A stretch of DNA of 45,065 nt from Chloroflexota bacterium (GCA_022824865.1 JAJDZD010000048.1:1-45065), one strand, 5' to 3'. Shown: positions 1-8,207, counted from the stretch's first letter. Numbers and translations are program-made. Notes: a model not told the origin generated them from the sequence alone.

Positions 1-140
1 TGTAGGCCATCGGGCCAGCGGGTCTCAACGAACCACGCTTCGGCGGCTTCGTCGGACGGGAACATCTTCGTGATCTGCACCAGGGAGAGGCCCTTGCGGG
101 TGGCCCGTCCTGGCCCCTTGCTCGACATGTTCCGGTTCAT
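1..140 (-). mobile_element. IS1595-type transposase, N-terminal fragment cut by window edge
   Basis: The reverse strand encodes 46 residues from an ATG at 140 to the window edge. The end of the fragment, around MFPSDEAAEAWF followed by ETRWPDG, matches the N-terminal start of IS1595-family (ISXO2-like) transposases, where this segment precedes the zinc ribbon CPxC. The ATG is preceded by a purine-rich Shine-Dalgarno (AGAAGGGGTGAG) and further upstream by a good promoter (168-196). The zinc ribbon and DDE catalytic domain lie outside the window, so intactness cannot be judged. The family call is from recognition of the motif and not from a search. Confidence 0.75.
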
Positions 141-167
141 CGCTCACCCCTTCTGATTTATGCAAGT

Positions 168-196
168 ATACTAGCCGCTTCTCGAAGTGGTGTCAA
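168..196 (-). promoter_or_regulatory. Promoter of the transposase-like gene
   Basis: On the reverse strand a perfect -35 TTGACA (191-196) is followed after 17 bases by TAGTAT (168-173), four of six matches to the -10 consensus. The expected transcription start is about 160, giving a leader of roughly 20 bases that contains the Shine-Dalgarno before the ATG at 140. The AAGTATAC stretch here also occurs in the operator region near 6946. Confidence 0.55.
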
Positions 197-264
197 GCGT
201 TATGATGCGCCCCACGCGAACGCCCGGGAGGTGAGCGGCGTTCATCGGTTGAAGGGAGCATCCG

Positions 265-432
265 ATGGCGGCTGACGTAACGATTGACGACCTGCTACAG
301 GGCATCGAACACAAGTTCGTTCAGCGGGACGAATTCGCCCGGCTCACCCGCGTCGCGTACTTCACGGCGGGCGTGGCTTTGGCCAACACCATCATGTCCG
401 CCGTGATTCTGATCGCACTCTTGAGCGGCTAG
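265..432 (+). CDS. Small single-pass membrane protein, unknown function
   Basis: A 55-residue ORF from an ATG with a Shine-Dalgarno (GAAGGGAGC) seven to eight bases upstream. The N-terminal half is acidic and helical (TIDDLLQGIEHKF). The C-terminal half is one hydrophobic helix (about residues 31-54, from AYFTAGVALANT to IALLSG). This resembles the many short anchor-type peptides that sit near mobile or signalling genes, but no family is recognised. It is followed closely by a GC-rich hairpin (446-490), which supports a short monocistronic unit. Confidence 0.55.
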   Translation: MAADVTIDDLLQGIEHKFVQRDEFARLTRVAYFTAGVALANTIMSAVILIALLSG

Positions 433-445
433 TCGCTTCCAGGTG

Positions 446-490
446 GCGGGCCGGGTCGCGCGGTGTGTGCCGCAAACGCGCCCGGCCCGC
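446..490 (+). terminator. GC-rich hairpin after the small membrane gene
   Basis: GCGGGCCGGG-T-CGCG (446-460) pairs with CGCGCCCGGCCCGC (477-490), giving a 14-bp stem with one bulged T and a 16-base loop. There is no T-run after it, so it may be a weak or factor-assisted terminator. It lies 14 bases after the stop at 432. Confidence 0.4.
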
Positions 491-842
491 GCGCCGCACG
501 ATACGGCCTTTGGCTAGCCATCGCTATAAGCCCCAACTGATGACAGCGCCGGACGCCCGCCCCCAAGGCCGCCAATAGACTCCGGGTTCCCGCCCGCTCC
601 CGGAATCGCCTGTCGCTTGTCGTCGCAGATTCCGGTGATGCCTTTTAACATGGCAGCGACCGCCCGCGGGCGGTCGCTATCCCAGCCGCCGAAGAGACTG
701 GGGGGGTTACGGAGCAGGTGCCACATGCTCCCCGCAACTACACTTTCTCACCGACCCGGGACATCGTCAATACTCGAGTCGGGCCCGCCTGCTCGCTGCT
801 AGGCTTGCGCCCACCGGTCCAGTGTCGGCTTTCCCAAAGAAG
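491..842. other. Intergenic stretch without a convincing gene
   Basis: About 350 bases between the hairpin and the propeller gene. Short open frames occur on both strands but none has a start with a ribosome site or a recognisable protein. No RNA gene or clear promoter was seen. Confidence 0.4.
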
Positions 843-1514
843 ATGCGGGGCATGACGCAGGTGACCGACCGCTGGCTCACCCCCGGCCCGCAGCCCAACG
901 GCCTGCAGGCGGCTGACGACGGCCTGTGGGTGATCGATCAGGACGACTGTCACCTCTACAAGCTGGACTACGCGGACGGTTCGGTGTTGGCGCGCGTACC
1001 GACCGAGACCAGCCACGCCAGCGGCGTCACCATTGGCGGCGGGCACCTCTGGGTCTCGTCAACCTTCGGGTCCCGCATCTTCAAGCTGAACGACGACGGG
1101 ACGACCGTGGCCCACTACGACACTCCGGGCAAGGGCGTCGTGGCTTTCGTCGACCAGGCCAACGCCCAGGTCACCGGCGCGCACGGCCTGCAGTGGGTGG
1201 ACGATCGCCACATGTGGATGGCCGTGCCGCCGGCCCAGCATCTGTTCCTGGTTGACCCACGCGACATGTCGGTGCATCGCTCAATCCCCACGCCCAGCCA
1301 CCGCCCTCACGGCGTCTTCGTCGCCGACGGCCACGTCTGGTGCTCCGACGTGGGACTGCGCCAGATCCATAAGCTCGACCCGGCCACCGGCGAAATCCGG
1401 GCCGCGATCGACGTGCCCGACCCCGAAGTCCACGGCATGACCCTGCACAACGACCAAATCTGGTTCTGCTGCGCCGTCACCCGGCGCGTCTGCACCGTTC
1501 CGCTGCCCGCGTAA
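843..1514 (+). CDS. Beta-propeller protein of the Vgb / SMP-30-like type
   Basis: About 223 residues built of repeated blades, each with a short GLW, HLW, HMW, HVW or IW segment (for example DDGLWVIDQDD, GGHLWVSSTF, DGHVWCSDVG, NDQIWFCC), with interblade turns such as FKLNDDG and HKLDPATG. This is the pattern of streptogramin-lyase/gluconolactonase-like propellers, though it is shorter than a full six-blade protein. No signal peptide is seen, so it is probably cytoplasmic. The start is uncertain: GTG at 822, ATG at 843 or ATG at 852 are all in frame. The function is not defined; ligand-binding or lactonase activity would be a guess. It converges with the sialidase gene on the other strand. 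Confidence 0.7.
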   Translation: MRGMTQVTDRWLTPGPQPNGLQAADDGLWVIDQDDCHLYKLDYADGSVLARVPTETSHASGVTIGGGHLWVSSTFGSRIFKLNDDGTTVAHYDTPGKGVVAFVDQANAQVTGAHGLQWVDDRHMWMAVPPAQHLFLVDPRDMSVHRSIPTPSHRPHGVFVADGHVWCSDVGLRQIHKLDPATGEIRAAIDVPDPEVHGMTLHNDQIWFCCAVTRRVCTVPLPA

Positions 1515-1542
1515 TCAGTAAACCCCGGCGGCCGATTGGTGG

Positions 1543-2592
1543 CTACGGCAGCCCCAACCATTCGCGACTGAAGCGCGCCCAGCGCAGCTGCTCGTACTCG
1601 CCCACGCTGCCGGCTTCGTAGAGACAGCCCAGCGTGCCGTCCGGCAGTTCGCAGAGGTCCGAATACGCCGCCCGCCCGTCGTGCAGCACGCGACCGCGCG
1701 ACCACGTCTGCCCACCGTCCGCACTGGATCGGACCATGAGCCGCTCACGCGCCCGGCTGGCCGCGTTGCTGAACACCAGCCGGTCGCCCCCCACGCCCAG
1801 CACCGCCGCCTGGCAGACCGGGTCGATCAGTTCGTCGTGCCAGCCAAAGGCGTCAAAGCTCTCGCCGTCGTCGTGGCTCATTGCGAAGGCCCGCCGGTAT
1901 TCGCCCAGGTAGTTGCGTTCGTTCAGGTACACGCGCCCGTCGGCCAGCTGAGCGGCCATGCACTCGTTCGTTCCCGGTTGCGCCACGCCCCCCAGCCGCC
2001 AGGTCTCGCCGTGGTCGTCGCTCAGGATGGCGTGCGAGATATACGGGTCCGTGACCCGGTCGAAGTTTCGCCCTACGACGTGGTAGCTCGGAATAAACAG
2101 CCGCCCCGAAGCCAGCTGCAGCCCATGCCCCGGCCCGGTGCCGTACCACGTCCACTCCGGCAGCTTGACGACGCCGGTCATCTCCCTGGGCTCGGCCCAG
2201 GTCTCGCCATCGTCGTCGCTGCTGGTCAGCCACACCGTGCGCGGCGCCTTCCCCGCGCAAATCATCGTCTCCGGACCGTCGGCATTATTCCGGCAGAACC
2301 ACAGCCAGATCGTCCCCGTCTCCGCATCTACGACCGGCGCCGGATTCCCCGCCACGTTGCCCTCGCCAGCAACCGCCACCCGCATCTCGTCGAACGTCTC
2401 GCCGTTGTCGCGGCTGCGCCGCAGGACCAGGTCGATGTCGCCGGTGTCGTGCTGCGAATTCCGCCGCCCCTCGGCTATCGCCAGCAGCGTCCCCTTGGTC
2501 GTGACGACAAGCGCCGGAATCCGAAACGTGTGATAGCCCAGCGTCCCGCTCGTAAACAGGTCTGTCTGGATCGGGCCCGCCTCAGTTGTCAA
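1543..2592 (-). CDS. Exo-alpha-sialidase-like glycosidase (BNR/Asp-box propeller)
   Basis: A 349-residue sialidase-fold protein. The N-terminus has the family FRIPAL motif (the arginine of the carboxylate-binding triad), then repeated Asp boxes: SRDNGETF, SSDDDGETW, SDDHGETW, SHDDGESF and SSADGGQTW. These mark the six-bladed propeller that removes terminal acidic sugars. The start chosen is a TTG at 2592 that overlaps the last codons of the upstream glycosidase gene (stop 2582), which implies translational coupling; a longer frame extends further 5' but lies inside the upstream gene. No signal peptide is evident. It is third in a leftward operon with the formylglycine-generating enzyme and GH127-like genes. 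The true substrate could be sialic acid, KDN or another sugar acid. Confidence 0.8.
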   Translation of the reverse strand: MTTEAGPIQTDLFTSGTLGYHTFRIPALVVTTKGTLLAIAEGRRNSQHDTGDIDLVLRRSRDNGETFDEMRVAVAGEGNVAGNPAPVVDAETGTIWLWFCRNNADGPETMICAGKAPRTVWLTSSDDDGETWAEPREMTGVVKLPEWTWYGTGPGHGLQLASGRLFIPSYHVVGRNFDRVTDPYISHAILSDDHGETWRLGGVAQPGTNECMAAQLADGRVYLNERNYLGEYRRAFAMSHDDGESFDAFGWHDELIDPVCQAAVLGVGGDRLVFSNAASRARERLMVRSSADGGQTWSRGRVLHDGRAAYSDLCELPDGTLGCLYEAGSVGEYEQLRWARFSREWLGLP

Positions 2593-4519
2593 CGTACGGT
2601 ATCCACACGCGCATCGCGCCCGGCGTTCGGTTGGCCCAGGCAAAGTACGGAATCGCGGTGAGCGGCGTCGAACCGGCCAGTTCCGGCCCACTGCCATCGA
2701 ACCGTGCATACAGTTCGTCTGACTCGTCCTGAACCGCAACGCCGGCGGAGCCGCGGATAGCCATGAGGCCATCCAACACGTCCGGTTTGTCGACAGCATG
2801 CAACTCCGAATCCGGCGTCAGAATCAGCGCGTTCAGATCCACCTCGGGATGGTCCGCAGACTCAATGCAATAGACCAGCGGCCCCCGGGCGATTGCCACT
2901 CGTCCCCTATTGGCCTGCACCCTCGGGTGGCTGGCCACCAGCCGAACATCCATCGGCAGCCGCAGGCGCACGGGCGTTCCCGCCGGCCAGGTCCGCCGGA
3001 TGGTGACGTAGGAGCCCGACTCGACTGCCTCACGAACTCCGTCCACCTCAACACTCGCGCCATCGGCCCACGCGGGAACCCGCACTCGCAGTTCCACCAC
3101 CCGGTCCGGCGCATCCTCCACCAGGAGTTCCACGTCCCCATCCCACGGGTACCGCGTCGCGACCCGCAGGGTCATGGCCCCGCCATCCGGCAGCGCCGCC
3201 TCGACCCGACCAGGCAAGCACTGATGCACCCACACAGCGCCCGCCGACACCCCATAGGCGTAGCCCGGCAGGCTCAGCAGCAGCCGCGCGATGTTGGGCG
3301 GACAGCAGGCCGTGTCGTACCAGGGCTGGCGCTGATGGCCGCCCACCGTCGGCTGCGCCCCGCTGCTGTGCAGCCCCTGCTGGTCGTCCGGCGTCGGCTG
3401 CGGATCGGTCGCCAGCGGATTCGCATAGAAATAGGCCGCCCCGTCCGGCGAGACTCCAACCAGCGCGCCGTTGTAGAGCGCCGTTTCCGACCAGTCCGCA
3501 TAGCGGGCGTCGCCCGTGGCGGCCAGCAGCCGGGCATTCCAGAAGATCCCACCCACCGCCGCGCACGTCTCCGCGTACGCGCGGTCGTTCGGCAGTTCGT
3601 AGTCCGCCCCAAACGCCTCTCCCTGGTACCGCGAGCCCAAGCCGCCCGTCACGTACGCCCGGCGCTCGTAGGCGCTCTCCCACAGTCGGATTGAAGCCTC
3701 CAGCAACTCCGCCTCACCTGAATCCATGGCCGCGTCCGCCATCGCCGCCGCCAAATAAGTCAGGCGTACGGAGTGCCCGTCGGCATTGCGCTGCTCACGA
3801 ACCGGCGCGTGGTCCTGGTGGTAGTGCAACCCGCTCAGATTCGGCGGATCCGCCCCTCGCTGGTCGAGAAAAAACACCGCCTGCCGCAGGTACGCGGAAT
3901 CTCCGGTCTCCCGCGCCAGTTCCACCAGGGCCAGTTCGATTCCCGGATGCCCGTCCGGCTCCGGCCGCCCCTCCGGCCCAAACGTCGCGCAGATGTGATC
4001 CGCCGCCCGCACCACGACCTCGAACAGTCGCTCCGAACCAGTCGACCGCCGGTGCGCCACCCCCGCCTGAATCAAGTGCCCCATGCAATACAACTCGTGC
4101 TCGTCAATCAGGTTTCGATACCGCCACAACGCTTGGGATCCACTGAAGTAGGTATTGATGTAACCGTCCGGACGCTGCGCGGCCCGGATCAAGTCGATCA
4201 CCCGATCCACGCAACTTTGCAATTCGGCCGAAGGCGCCCGTCCCAGTGCATAGCTCGACGCCTCCAGCCACTTGTACACGTCCGAGTCGTTGTAGTACCG
4301 GCCCTCGAACTCGCCTGCCAGCCAACCCGCTGCCCGCTCGAAGTTGCGCAGACGCCCCGTCGCCTCGCACTGCTCGAACTGCCGCGCCAGCCCATGCGTG
4401 TGCATGACCCGCATTCGCTCCGCCCAGAACCCCTCCGCCACCTCCACCCGCCCCGGCGCCACCGGCTGCACGACTGCATGCGGCGACTTCGACAGATCCA
4501 TGACGGCGGCTGAGTTCAT
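2582..4519 (-). CDS. GH127-type glycosidase (DUF1680, beta-L-arabinofuranosidase family)
   Basis: 645 residues, the usual length for the family. Recognisable blocks are the N-terminal FWAERM, the (alpha/alpha)6 barrel segment YYNDSDVYKWLEASSYALGR, PDGYINTYF, and the catalytic/zinc region with ETCAAVGGIFWNARLL and, further on, TACCPPNIARLLLSLPGYAYG. In the characterised Bifidobacterium enzyme the retaining mechanism uses a zinc-bound cysteine; the ETC and paired CC cysteines here are in the matching motifs. The C-terminal part is beta-rich. No secretion signal is visible, so it may act on imported oligosaccharides. The start is ATG 4519; an ATG at 4501 is possible. It lies 18 bases after the formylglycine-generating enzyme gene and overlaps the sialidase. 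Confidence 0.85.
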   Translation of the reverse strand: MNSAAVMDLSKSPHAVVQPVAPGRVEVAEGFWAERMRVMHTHGLARQFEQCEATGRLRNFERAAGWLAGEFEGRYYNDSDVYKWLEASSYALGRAPSAELQSCVDRVIDLIRAAQRPDGYINTYFSGSQALWRYRNLIDEHELYCMGHLIQAGVAHRRSTGSERLFEVVVRAADHICATFGPEGRPEPDGHPGIELALVELARETGDSAYLRQAVFFLDQRGADPPNLSGLHYHQDHAPVREQRNADGHSVRLTYLAAAMADAAMDSGEAELLEASIRLWESAYERRAYVTGGLGSRYQGEAFGADYELPNDRAYAETCAAVGGIFWNARLLAATGDARYADWSETALYNGALVGVSPDGAAYFYANPLATDPQPTPDDQQGLHSSGAQPTVGGHQRQPWYDTACCPPNIARLLLSLPGYAYGVSAGAVWVHQCLPGRVEAALPDGGAMTLRVATRYPWDGDVELLVEDAPDRVVELRVRVPAWADGASVEVDGVREAVESGSYVTIRRTWPAGTPVRLRLPMDVRLVASHPRVQANRGRVAIARGPLVYCIESADHPEVDLNALILTPDSELHAVDKPDVLDGLMAIRGSAGVAVQDESDELYARFDGSGPELAGSTPLTAIPYFAWANRTPGAMRVWIPYVDN

Positions 4520-4537
4520 GGTGTCGTCAGCGTGGCG

Positions 4538-5512
4538 CTATCCGGACGTCGGAACCGACCGCACGCAGCGAAACCCCAGGTTCCCCGCGCTGCTATCCGG
4601 CGTGTTCGAACTGCGCGCCGCCACCCGGTACCGGTTGCAGTACGACCGGTGACACAGATACGACCCGCCCCGCAGCACCCGCCGCTGACCTTGTGCCGGT
4701 CCTTGCGGATTGCGCCGCTCGGCCCGCAGGTGATGGCTGGGACTGAACCAGTCCGCGCACCACTCCCACACGTTGCCCGAGGTGTTGTACAGCCCGAACC
4801 CGTTCGGCTTATAGGCGTCCACCGGCGCCGTGCCAATCCAGCCATCGGCTGACGAATTGACCTCGGGGAACGTCCCCTGCCAGATATTGCAGCGGTGCTC
4901 ACCCTTCGGCGTCAGCTTGTCGCCCCAGGGGTAGCGGCGCTGGTCCAGCCCGCCCCGCGCCGCGTACTCCCACTCCGCCTCGGTCGGCAGCCGCGTACCC
5001 GCCCAGGCGCAGTAGGCCACCGCGTCGTTCCACGAGACGTGAATCACCGGATGGTCCATGCGGTCGTCAACGTCCGAACCCGGCCCCTCCGGCGCGGCCC
5101 AGGAGGCCCCGCTCACCGGCACCCACCAGGGCGTCGTGTCCGGCCGCTGCGGCGTCCGCCGCTTGACCTCCTCGGACGCCAGCATGTGAAACACATAGCT
5201 CCATCCGAACGTCTCCGCCTCGGTCCGGTACCCGCTGGCCGTGATGAACTCGGCGAACTGCGCATTCGTCACGGCGGCAATGTCGATCCGAAACGTATCC
5301 ACCCGCACCGCCCGCACCGGCCCCTCGCCGTCCGCCGGAAACCCGCTCCGGTCCTCCGTCCCCATCCGGTACTCGCCACCACGGATCCGCGCCATGCCGG
5401 GCCGGCGGGATGCTACTTGCCTGATTCGCGCGCCCGAGTCCGGACTCGACTGCACAGAGCCCCCGTCAAGGTCTCGCGCAGCTTCCGGCGAACAACAGGC
5501 GGAGTCGGGCAT
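4538..5512 (-). CDS. Formylglycine-generating enzyme (sulfatase-modifying factor)
   Basis: 324 residues with the FGE-sulfatase fold. It oxidises a cysteine in the CxPxR motif of sulfatases to formylglycine. Key features are the N-terminal MARIRGGEYRMG, VTNAQFAEF, HPVIHVSWNDAVAYCAW, RLPTEAEWEYAARGG and NVWEWCADWF, ending in YLCHRSYCNRYRVAAR followed by NTPDSSAGNLGFRC. Cys287 and Cys292 correspond to the copper-binding/active cysteines Cys336 and Cys341 of the human enzyme, so this is a true FGE and not a mere homologue of the fold. ATG 5512 is preferred over GTG 5521 because AGGTG lies about eight bases upstream. It is first in the operon with GH127 and sialidase genes. No sulfatase is present in the window, so its clients are elsewhere. 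Confidence 0.88.
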   Translation of the reverse strand: MPDSACCSPEAARDLDGGSVQSSPDSGARIRQVASRRPGMARIRGGEYRMGTEDRSGFPADGEGPVRAVRVDTFRIDIAAVTNAQFAEFITASGYRTEAETFGWSYVFHMLASEEVKRRTPQRPDTTPWWVPVSGASWAAPEGPGSDVDDRMDHPVIHVSWNDAVAYCAWAGTRLPTEAEWEYAARGGLDQRRYPWGDKLTPKGEHRCNIWQGTFPEVNSSADGWIGTAPVDAYKPNGFGLYNTSGNVWEWCADWFSPSHHLRAERRNPQGPAQGQRRVLRGGSYLCHRSYCNRYRVAARSSNTPDSSAGNLGFRCVRSVPTSG

Positions 5513-5569
5513 GAGATGCACCTATGTGCAGATAGCGAAATCTTAGCCCGGCAAGTCGAGAACTGAGGC

Positions 5570-5598
5570 TTGACAGTCGAGCCGCTCGCGGAGACAAT
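5570..5598 (+). promoter_or_regulatory. Promoter upstream of the NYN gene
   Basis: Perfect -35 TTGACA (5570-5575), a 17-base spacer and a -10 GACAAT (5593-5598; four of six). The transcription start would be near 5605, about 65 bases before a strong terminator hairpin and 117 bases before the NYN start codon. Confidence 0.5.
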
Positions 5599-5670
5599 CC
5601 AATCAGAATCTACACTGCGTTCGCACTCGCGCGATTTGGCGGGGCGCACGTAAGGCAAGAAGCAGAAAAA

Positions 5671-5699
5671 CGCCGGGGCGGAAACGCCCCGGCGTTTTT
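5671..5699 (+). terminator. Strong intrinsic terminator (leader attenuator or sRNA end)
   Basis: A perfect 10-bp stem, CGCCGGGGCG and CGCCCCGGCG, closed by a GAAA tetraloop and followed by TTTTT. Five A residues precede the stem, so it could also act leftward. It lies between the promoter at 5570 and the NYN start at 5722. Either it ends a short RNA of about 95 bases, or it attenuates the NYN gene, or it insulates that gene from upstream read-through. Confidence 0.8.
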
Positions 5700-5721
5700 C
5701 TTTGTCCTGACCGGAGAACGT

Positions 5722-6312
5722 ATGGTCCGACTCGCGATCTTCATCGACGGCGGTTACATCGATGGGCTGTGCAGACGGCACTTTAGCGAGCTTAGTCCAA
5801 GGGTCGATATGCAAGTGTTGTCCGAGAAAGTGCGACAAGCTGTCGCCCACGCGTCGCCCGAGCCGGTGGATATCGTCCGCTCGTACTACTACACCTGCCC
5901 GCCCTACCAGCACGATCCACCCGCCGCCGATGACCGCAACCGAACGGCCGGCTATCGCCGGTTTGTCGATGCCCTGACGCAGCTACCGCGGTTTCAGGTT
6001 CGAGAAGGCCATCTACGGCTCGACGGCTTCGGCGAAGACGGCCGCCCGCTCTTCACGCAGAAGCAAGTTGACCTGCTACTCGGACTCGACGCCGCGGAAA
6101 TAGCCGGAAGCCAGATCGTCACGCACATTGCGCTCATCGCAGGCGACGGCGATTTCGTGCCAGTCATGGAAGTGTTGAAGCGTGAAGGCGTCTCCGTCTG
6201 GCTCTTCCACGGCCCTCGCGCCACCTATGCGCACGATCTCTGGCTGGCTGCCGACGAGCGCCTCGAGATCGACCAGGCCTTCATGCGCGCCATCGCACGC
6301 GTGTCCAGCTAG
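5722..6312 (+). CDS. NYN-domain (LabA/DUF88, PIN-like) protein
   Basis: 196 residues. The NYN fold of putative RNA-processing nucleases is shown by the N-terminal strand and acidic residue in RLAIFIDGGYIDG, by the long helical middle, and by ALIAGDGDFVPVMEVLKREG with the second acidic cluster (DGDF), followed by VSVWLFHGP. Conserved aspartates at these sites bind the metal in PIN-like nucleases. The ATG follows a GGAG Shine-Dalgarno. Its target RNA is unknown. It is preceded by a promoter and terminator, so expression may be controlled by attenuation. Two other NYN genes (30704 and 32965) and a fragment (42601) are in the window. Confidence 0.8.
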   Translation: MVRLAIFIDGGYIDGLCRRHFSELSPRVDMQVLSEKVRQAVAHASPEPVDIVRSYYYTCPPYQHDPPAADDRNRTAGYRRFVDALTQLPRFQVREGHLRLDGFGEDGRPLFTQKQVDLLLGLDAAEIAGSQIVTHIALIAGDGDFVPVMEVLKREGVSVWLFHGPRATYAHDLWLAADERLEIDQAFMRAIARVSS

Positions 6313-6360
6313 CCGCCCGCGCTCCCCCGCGACAAGCCCAACAGCCGCCGCCCGTCCGCG

Positions 6361-6888
6361 CTAGTCGTCCGCCGCGCCTTGCTCCGCCCGCGCGCTCACC
6401 AGCAGAACGATCGGATCGTCGCCAGCGCCCCCAAGGCCCAGCCGCATCAACCCGGCGTCCAGTTGCAGGTCCACAAACGACAGTCGTCGCTCAATCTCGG
6501 CCACCGCGTCATCGCGATCCGCCAGGTCATCCAGATTCGCTTCGGCGCCGACTGGCCCCGACTCGATCAGAACGCCGCCCTCGGTGGGATCAACCTCGCG
6601 GCCCACCGGACCGCGCCGCAGGGCCAGCACCATGGCCGTCGCCACATCGCTGCCCGCGCGGTCGGCGATCGCCGCCAGGGCAAACGTCGTGCGATTCGCC
6701 TCCAGCGCGTCGGCCAGGGCAATTACGGCCTTGGCCGGCGGCGCCCGCCGCTCGCCCTTCTCCACGTGACTCAGAAACGAATGCGATATCCCGCTGGCCT
6801 TGGCCAGCCGGCGATAAGACAACCCGGCGGCGAGCCGCGTTGCACGCAGCGCCGCCGCGAACCGCATCCCCTGCCGCGTTTCGCTCAT
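6361..6888 (-). CDS. XRE-family transcriptional regulator
   Basis: 175 residues from an ATG preceded by GAGG six bases upstream. The helix-turn-helix is clear: FAAALRATRLAAGLSYRRLA then ASGISHSFLSHVEKGERRAP, about residues 9-50. The rest is an acidic region rich in D and E without a recognised ligand-binding domain. The gene is divergent from the enolase-superfamily gene. The shared upstream region contains an imperfect palindrome overlapping promoter elements, which suggests that it controls itself and possibly the neighbour. Confidence 0.8.
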   Translation of the reverse strand: MSETRQGMRFAAALRATRLAAGLSYRRLAKASGISHSFLSHVEKGERRAPPAKAVIALADALEANRTTFALAAIADRAGSDVATAMVLALRRGPVGREVDPTEGGVLIESGPVGAEANLDDLADRDDAVAEIERRLSFVDLQLDAGLMRLGLGGAGDDPIVLLVSARAEQGAADD

Positions 6889-6912
6889 GTTGACCTCATT
6901 GTACCCATGGGG

Positions 6913-6978
6913 TTGACATAGTGCGAGCCATTTCTGTATGCTCGAAGTATACAAGCAGCGCCGCGCTGCGGTTGTCAA
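6913..6978. promoter_or_regulatory. Divergent promoter region with operator-like palindrome
   Basis: Rightward: TTGACA (6913-6918), an 18-base spacer and TATGCT (6937-6942). Leftward: TTGACA (6973-6978) with TATACT (6946-6951); the 21-base spacing is long, so an alternative -10 may be used. The segment GTATGCTCGAAGTATAC (6936-6952) is an imperfect palindrome (GTATxCT/AGxATAC) lying over both -10 elements, as expected for the XRE operator. Confidence 0.5.
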
Positions 6979-7039
6979 ATTCGACATCGCTGGCCTGGGC
7001 GGGTCCCGGCCGGGCGCCATCTCGCCATAATGTCCCGCC

Positions 7040-8140
7040 ATGCGCATCACTCGCCTGCGCGCTCATCCCCTCCGCAACCCCGACCCGGGGCGCGAAGCCA
7101 CGGCCCTCGTCATCGTGGAAATCGAGACCGACGAGGGACTCACCGGCCTTGGATCCGTGGGCGGCTTCCCTGTCGGGGCGGAGACGATCATCACCCGCCA
7201 GTTCGCCCCATTGTTGGAGGGAGCTGACCCGTCGGACATTGAGACGCACTGGGAACGTCTCTACGACTCGCTGAACCGCCAGGGTCAACGCGGTACCGGC
7301 GTCATGGCCCTCAGCGGGGTGGATCTCGCCCTCTGGGACCTGCTCGGGAAGTCGGTAGACCGACCGGTGGTCAGCCTGATCGGCGGCGGATCCACTCGCC
7401 GGGTTCCGGTCTACCTCAGTTCGCTTTCGCTGCGTGGACGCCAGGACCGGCAGGTGCTGCTGGACGAGATCGCGCAGGGGCGACGCCAGGGGTTCAGCGC
7501 CTTCAAGTACTTCAGCGTACACGGGCCGGCTGACGGCGAGAGGGGGCGTCAGATCGAACTGAACGTGCTGCGCGAGATCCGGTCAATCATCGGTCCAGAC
7601 GCCGACTTGATGGTGGACGCCCACTTCGGCTGGGATCTGCCATATGCGCGGCGCATGCTGGATCCGCTGGCCGAAGTGAGCGCCCGCTGGCTGGAAAACC
7701 CCATCCCAATCGACGACCTGGCCGGCTACCAATCCCTGGCCCGCGACGGAGCCGTGCCACTGGCGGCGGGCGAGTCCGAACGCACCCGCTTTCCCTTCAT
7801 CTCGCTCATCAACGCCGGCGTCCATTACCTGCAGCCGGACGTCAACCGCGTCGGCGGCCTGACCGAAACGCTGCGCATCTGCGCGCTGGCCGCCAGCCAC
7901 CAGCGCCCCGTCACGCCCCACCAGGGTTGGCTGCACTCCTGGCACCTGATTGCCGCGCGCGCCAACTGTCCGATCGGCGAGTATTTCCCTCGTCGCAATC
8001 CACTGCCCGGAAACTCGCTCATCTGGGATGCACTCAGCGGCGAACCCGAAGCCAATCAGGGCGCCGTCACCATTCCCGAGCGACCGGGTTTCGGCTGGAC
8101 GCTCGACCACGCCGGCCTCGCCCGCCACGCGCCAGACTGA
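7040..8140 (+). CDS. Mandelate racemase/muconate lactonizing enzyme family protein (enolase superfamily)
   Basis: 366 residues. The N-terminal capping domain (VEIETDEGLTGLG) is followed by the (beta/alpha)7 barrel. Metal ligands are visible as MVDAHFG (Asp), RWLENPIP (Glu) and AAGESERTR (Glu). VTPHQGW supplies the His expected as general base or acid. The second-strand K-x-K is seen only as FKYF, so one lysine is missing or displaced, which is unlike mandelate racemase itself. The likely reaction is dehydration or epimerisation of a sugar acid. CATAAT occurs at about 7025-7030, so close to the ATG that a nearly leaderless transcript is possible. It is preceded by the divergent XRE region, hinting at substrate-responsive control. 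Confidence 0.82.
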   Translation: MRITRLRAHPLRNPDPGREATALVIVEIETDEGLTGLGSVGGFPVGAETIITRQFAPLLEGADPSDIETHWERLYDSLNRQGQRGTGVMALSGVDLALWDLLGKSVDRPVVSLIGGGSTRRVPVYLSSLSLRGRQDRQVLLDEIAQGRRQGFSAFKYFSVHGPADGERGRQIELNVLREIRSIIGPDADLMVDAHFGWDLPYARRMLDPLAEVSARWLENPIPIDDLAGYQSLARDGAVPLAAGESERTRFPFISLINAGVHYLQPDVNRVGGLTETLRICALAASHQRPVTPHQGWLHSWHLIAARANCPIGEYFPRRNPLPGNSLIWDALSGEPEANQGAVTIPERPGFGWTLDHAGLARHAPD

Positions 8141-8207
8141 TTGCGCGTCTTATCCGGTCTCGTCTGTGACACCGTGATGCTTCGGCGGCCCGCGCGGCAC
8201 GCGCCGA

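Noticed and set aside
514..802. Short frames between the first membrane peptide and the propeller gene
   Set aside because: No ribosome site, no recognisable domain and overlapping frames on both strands.
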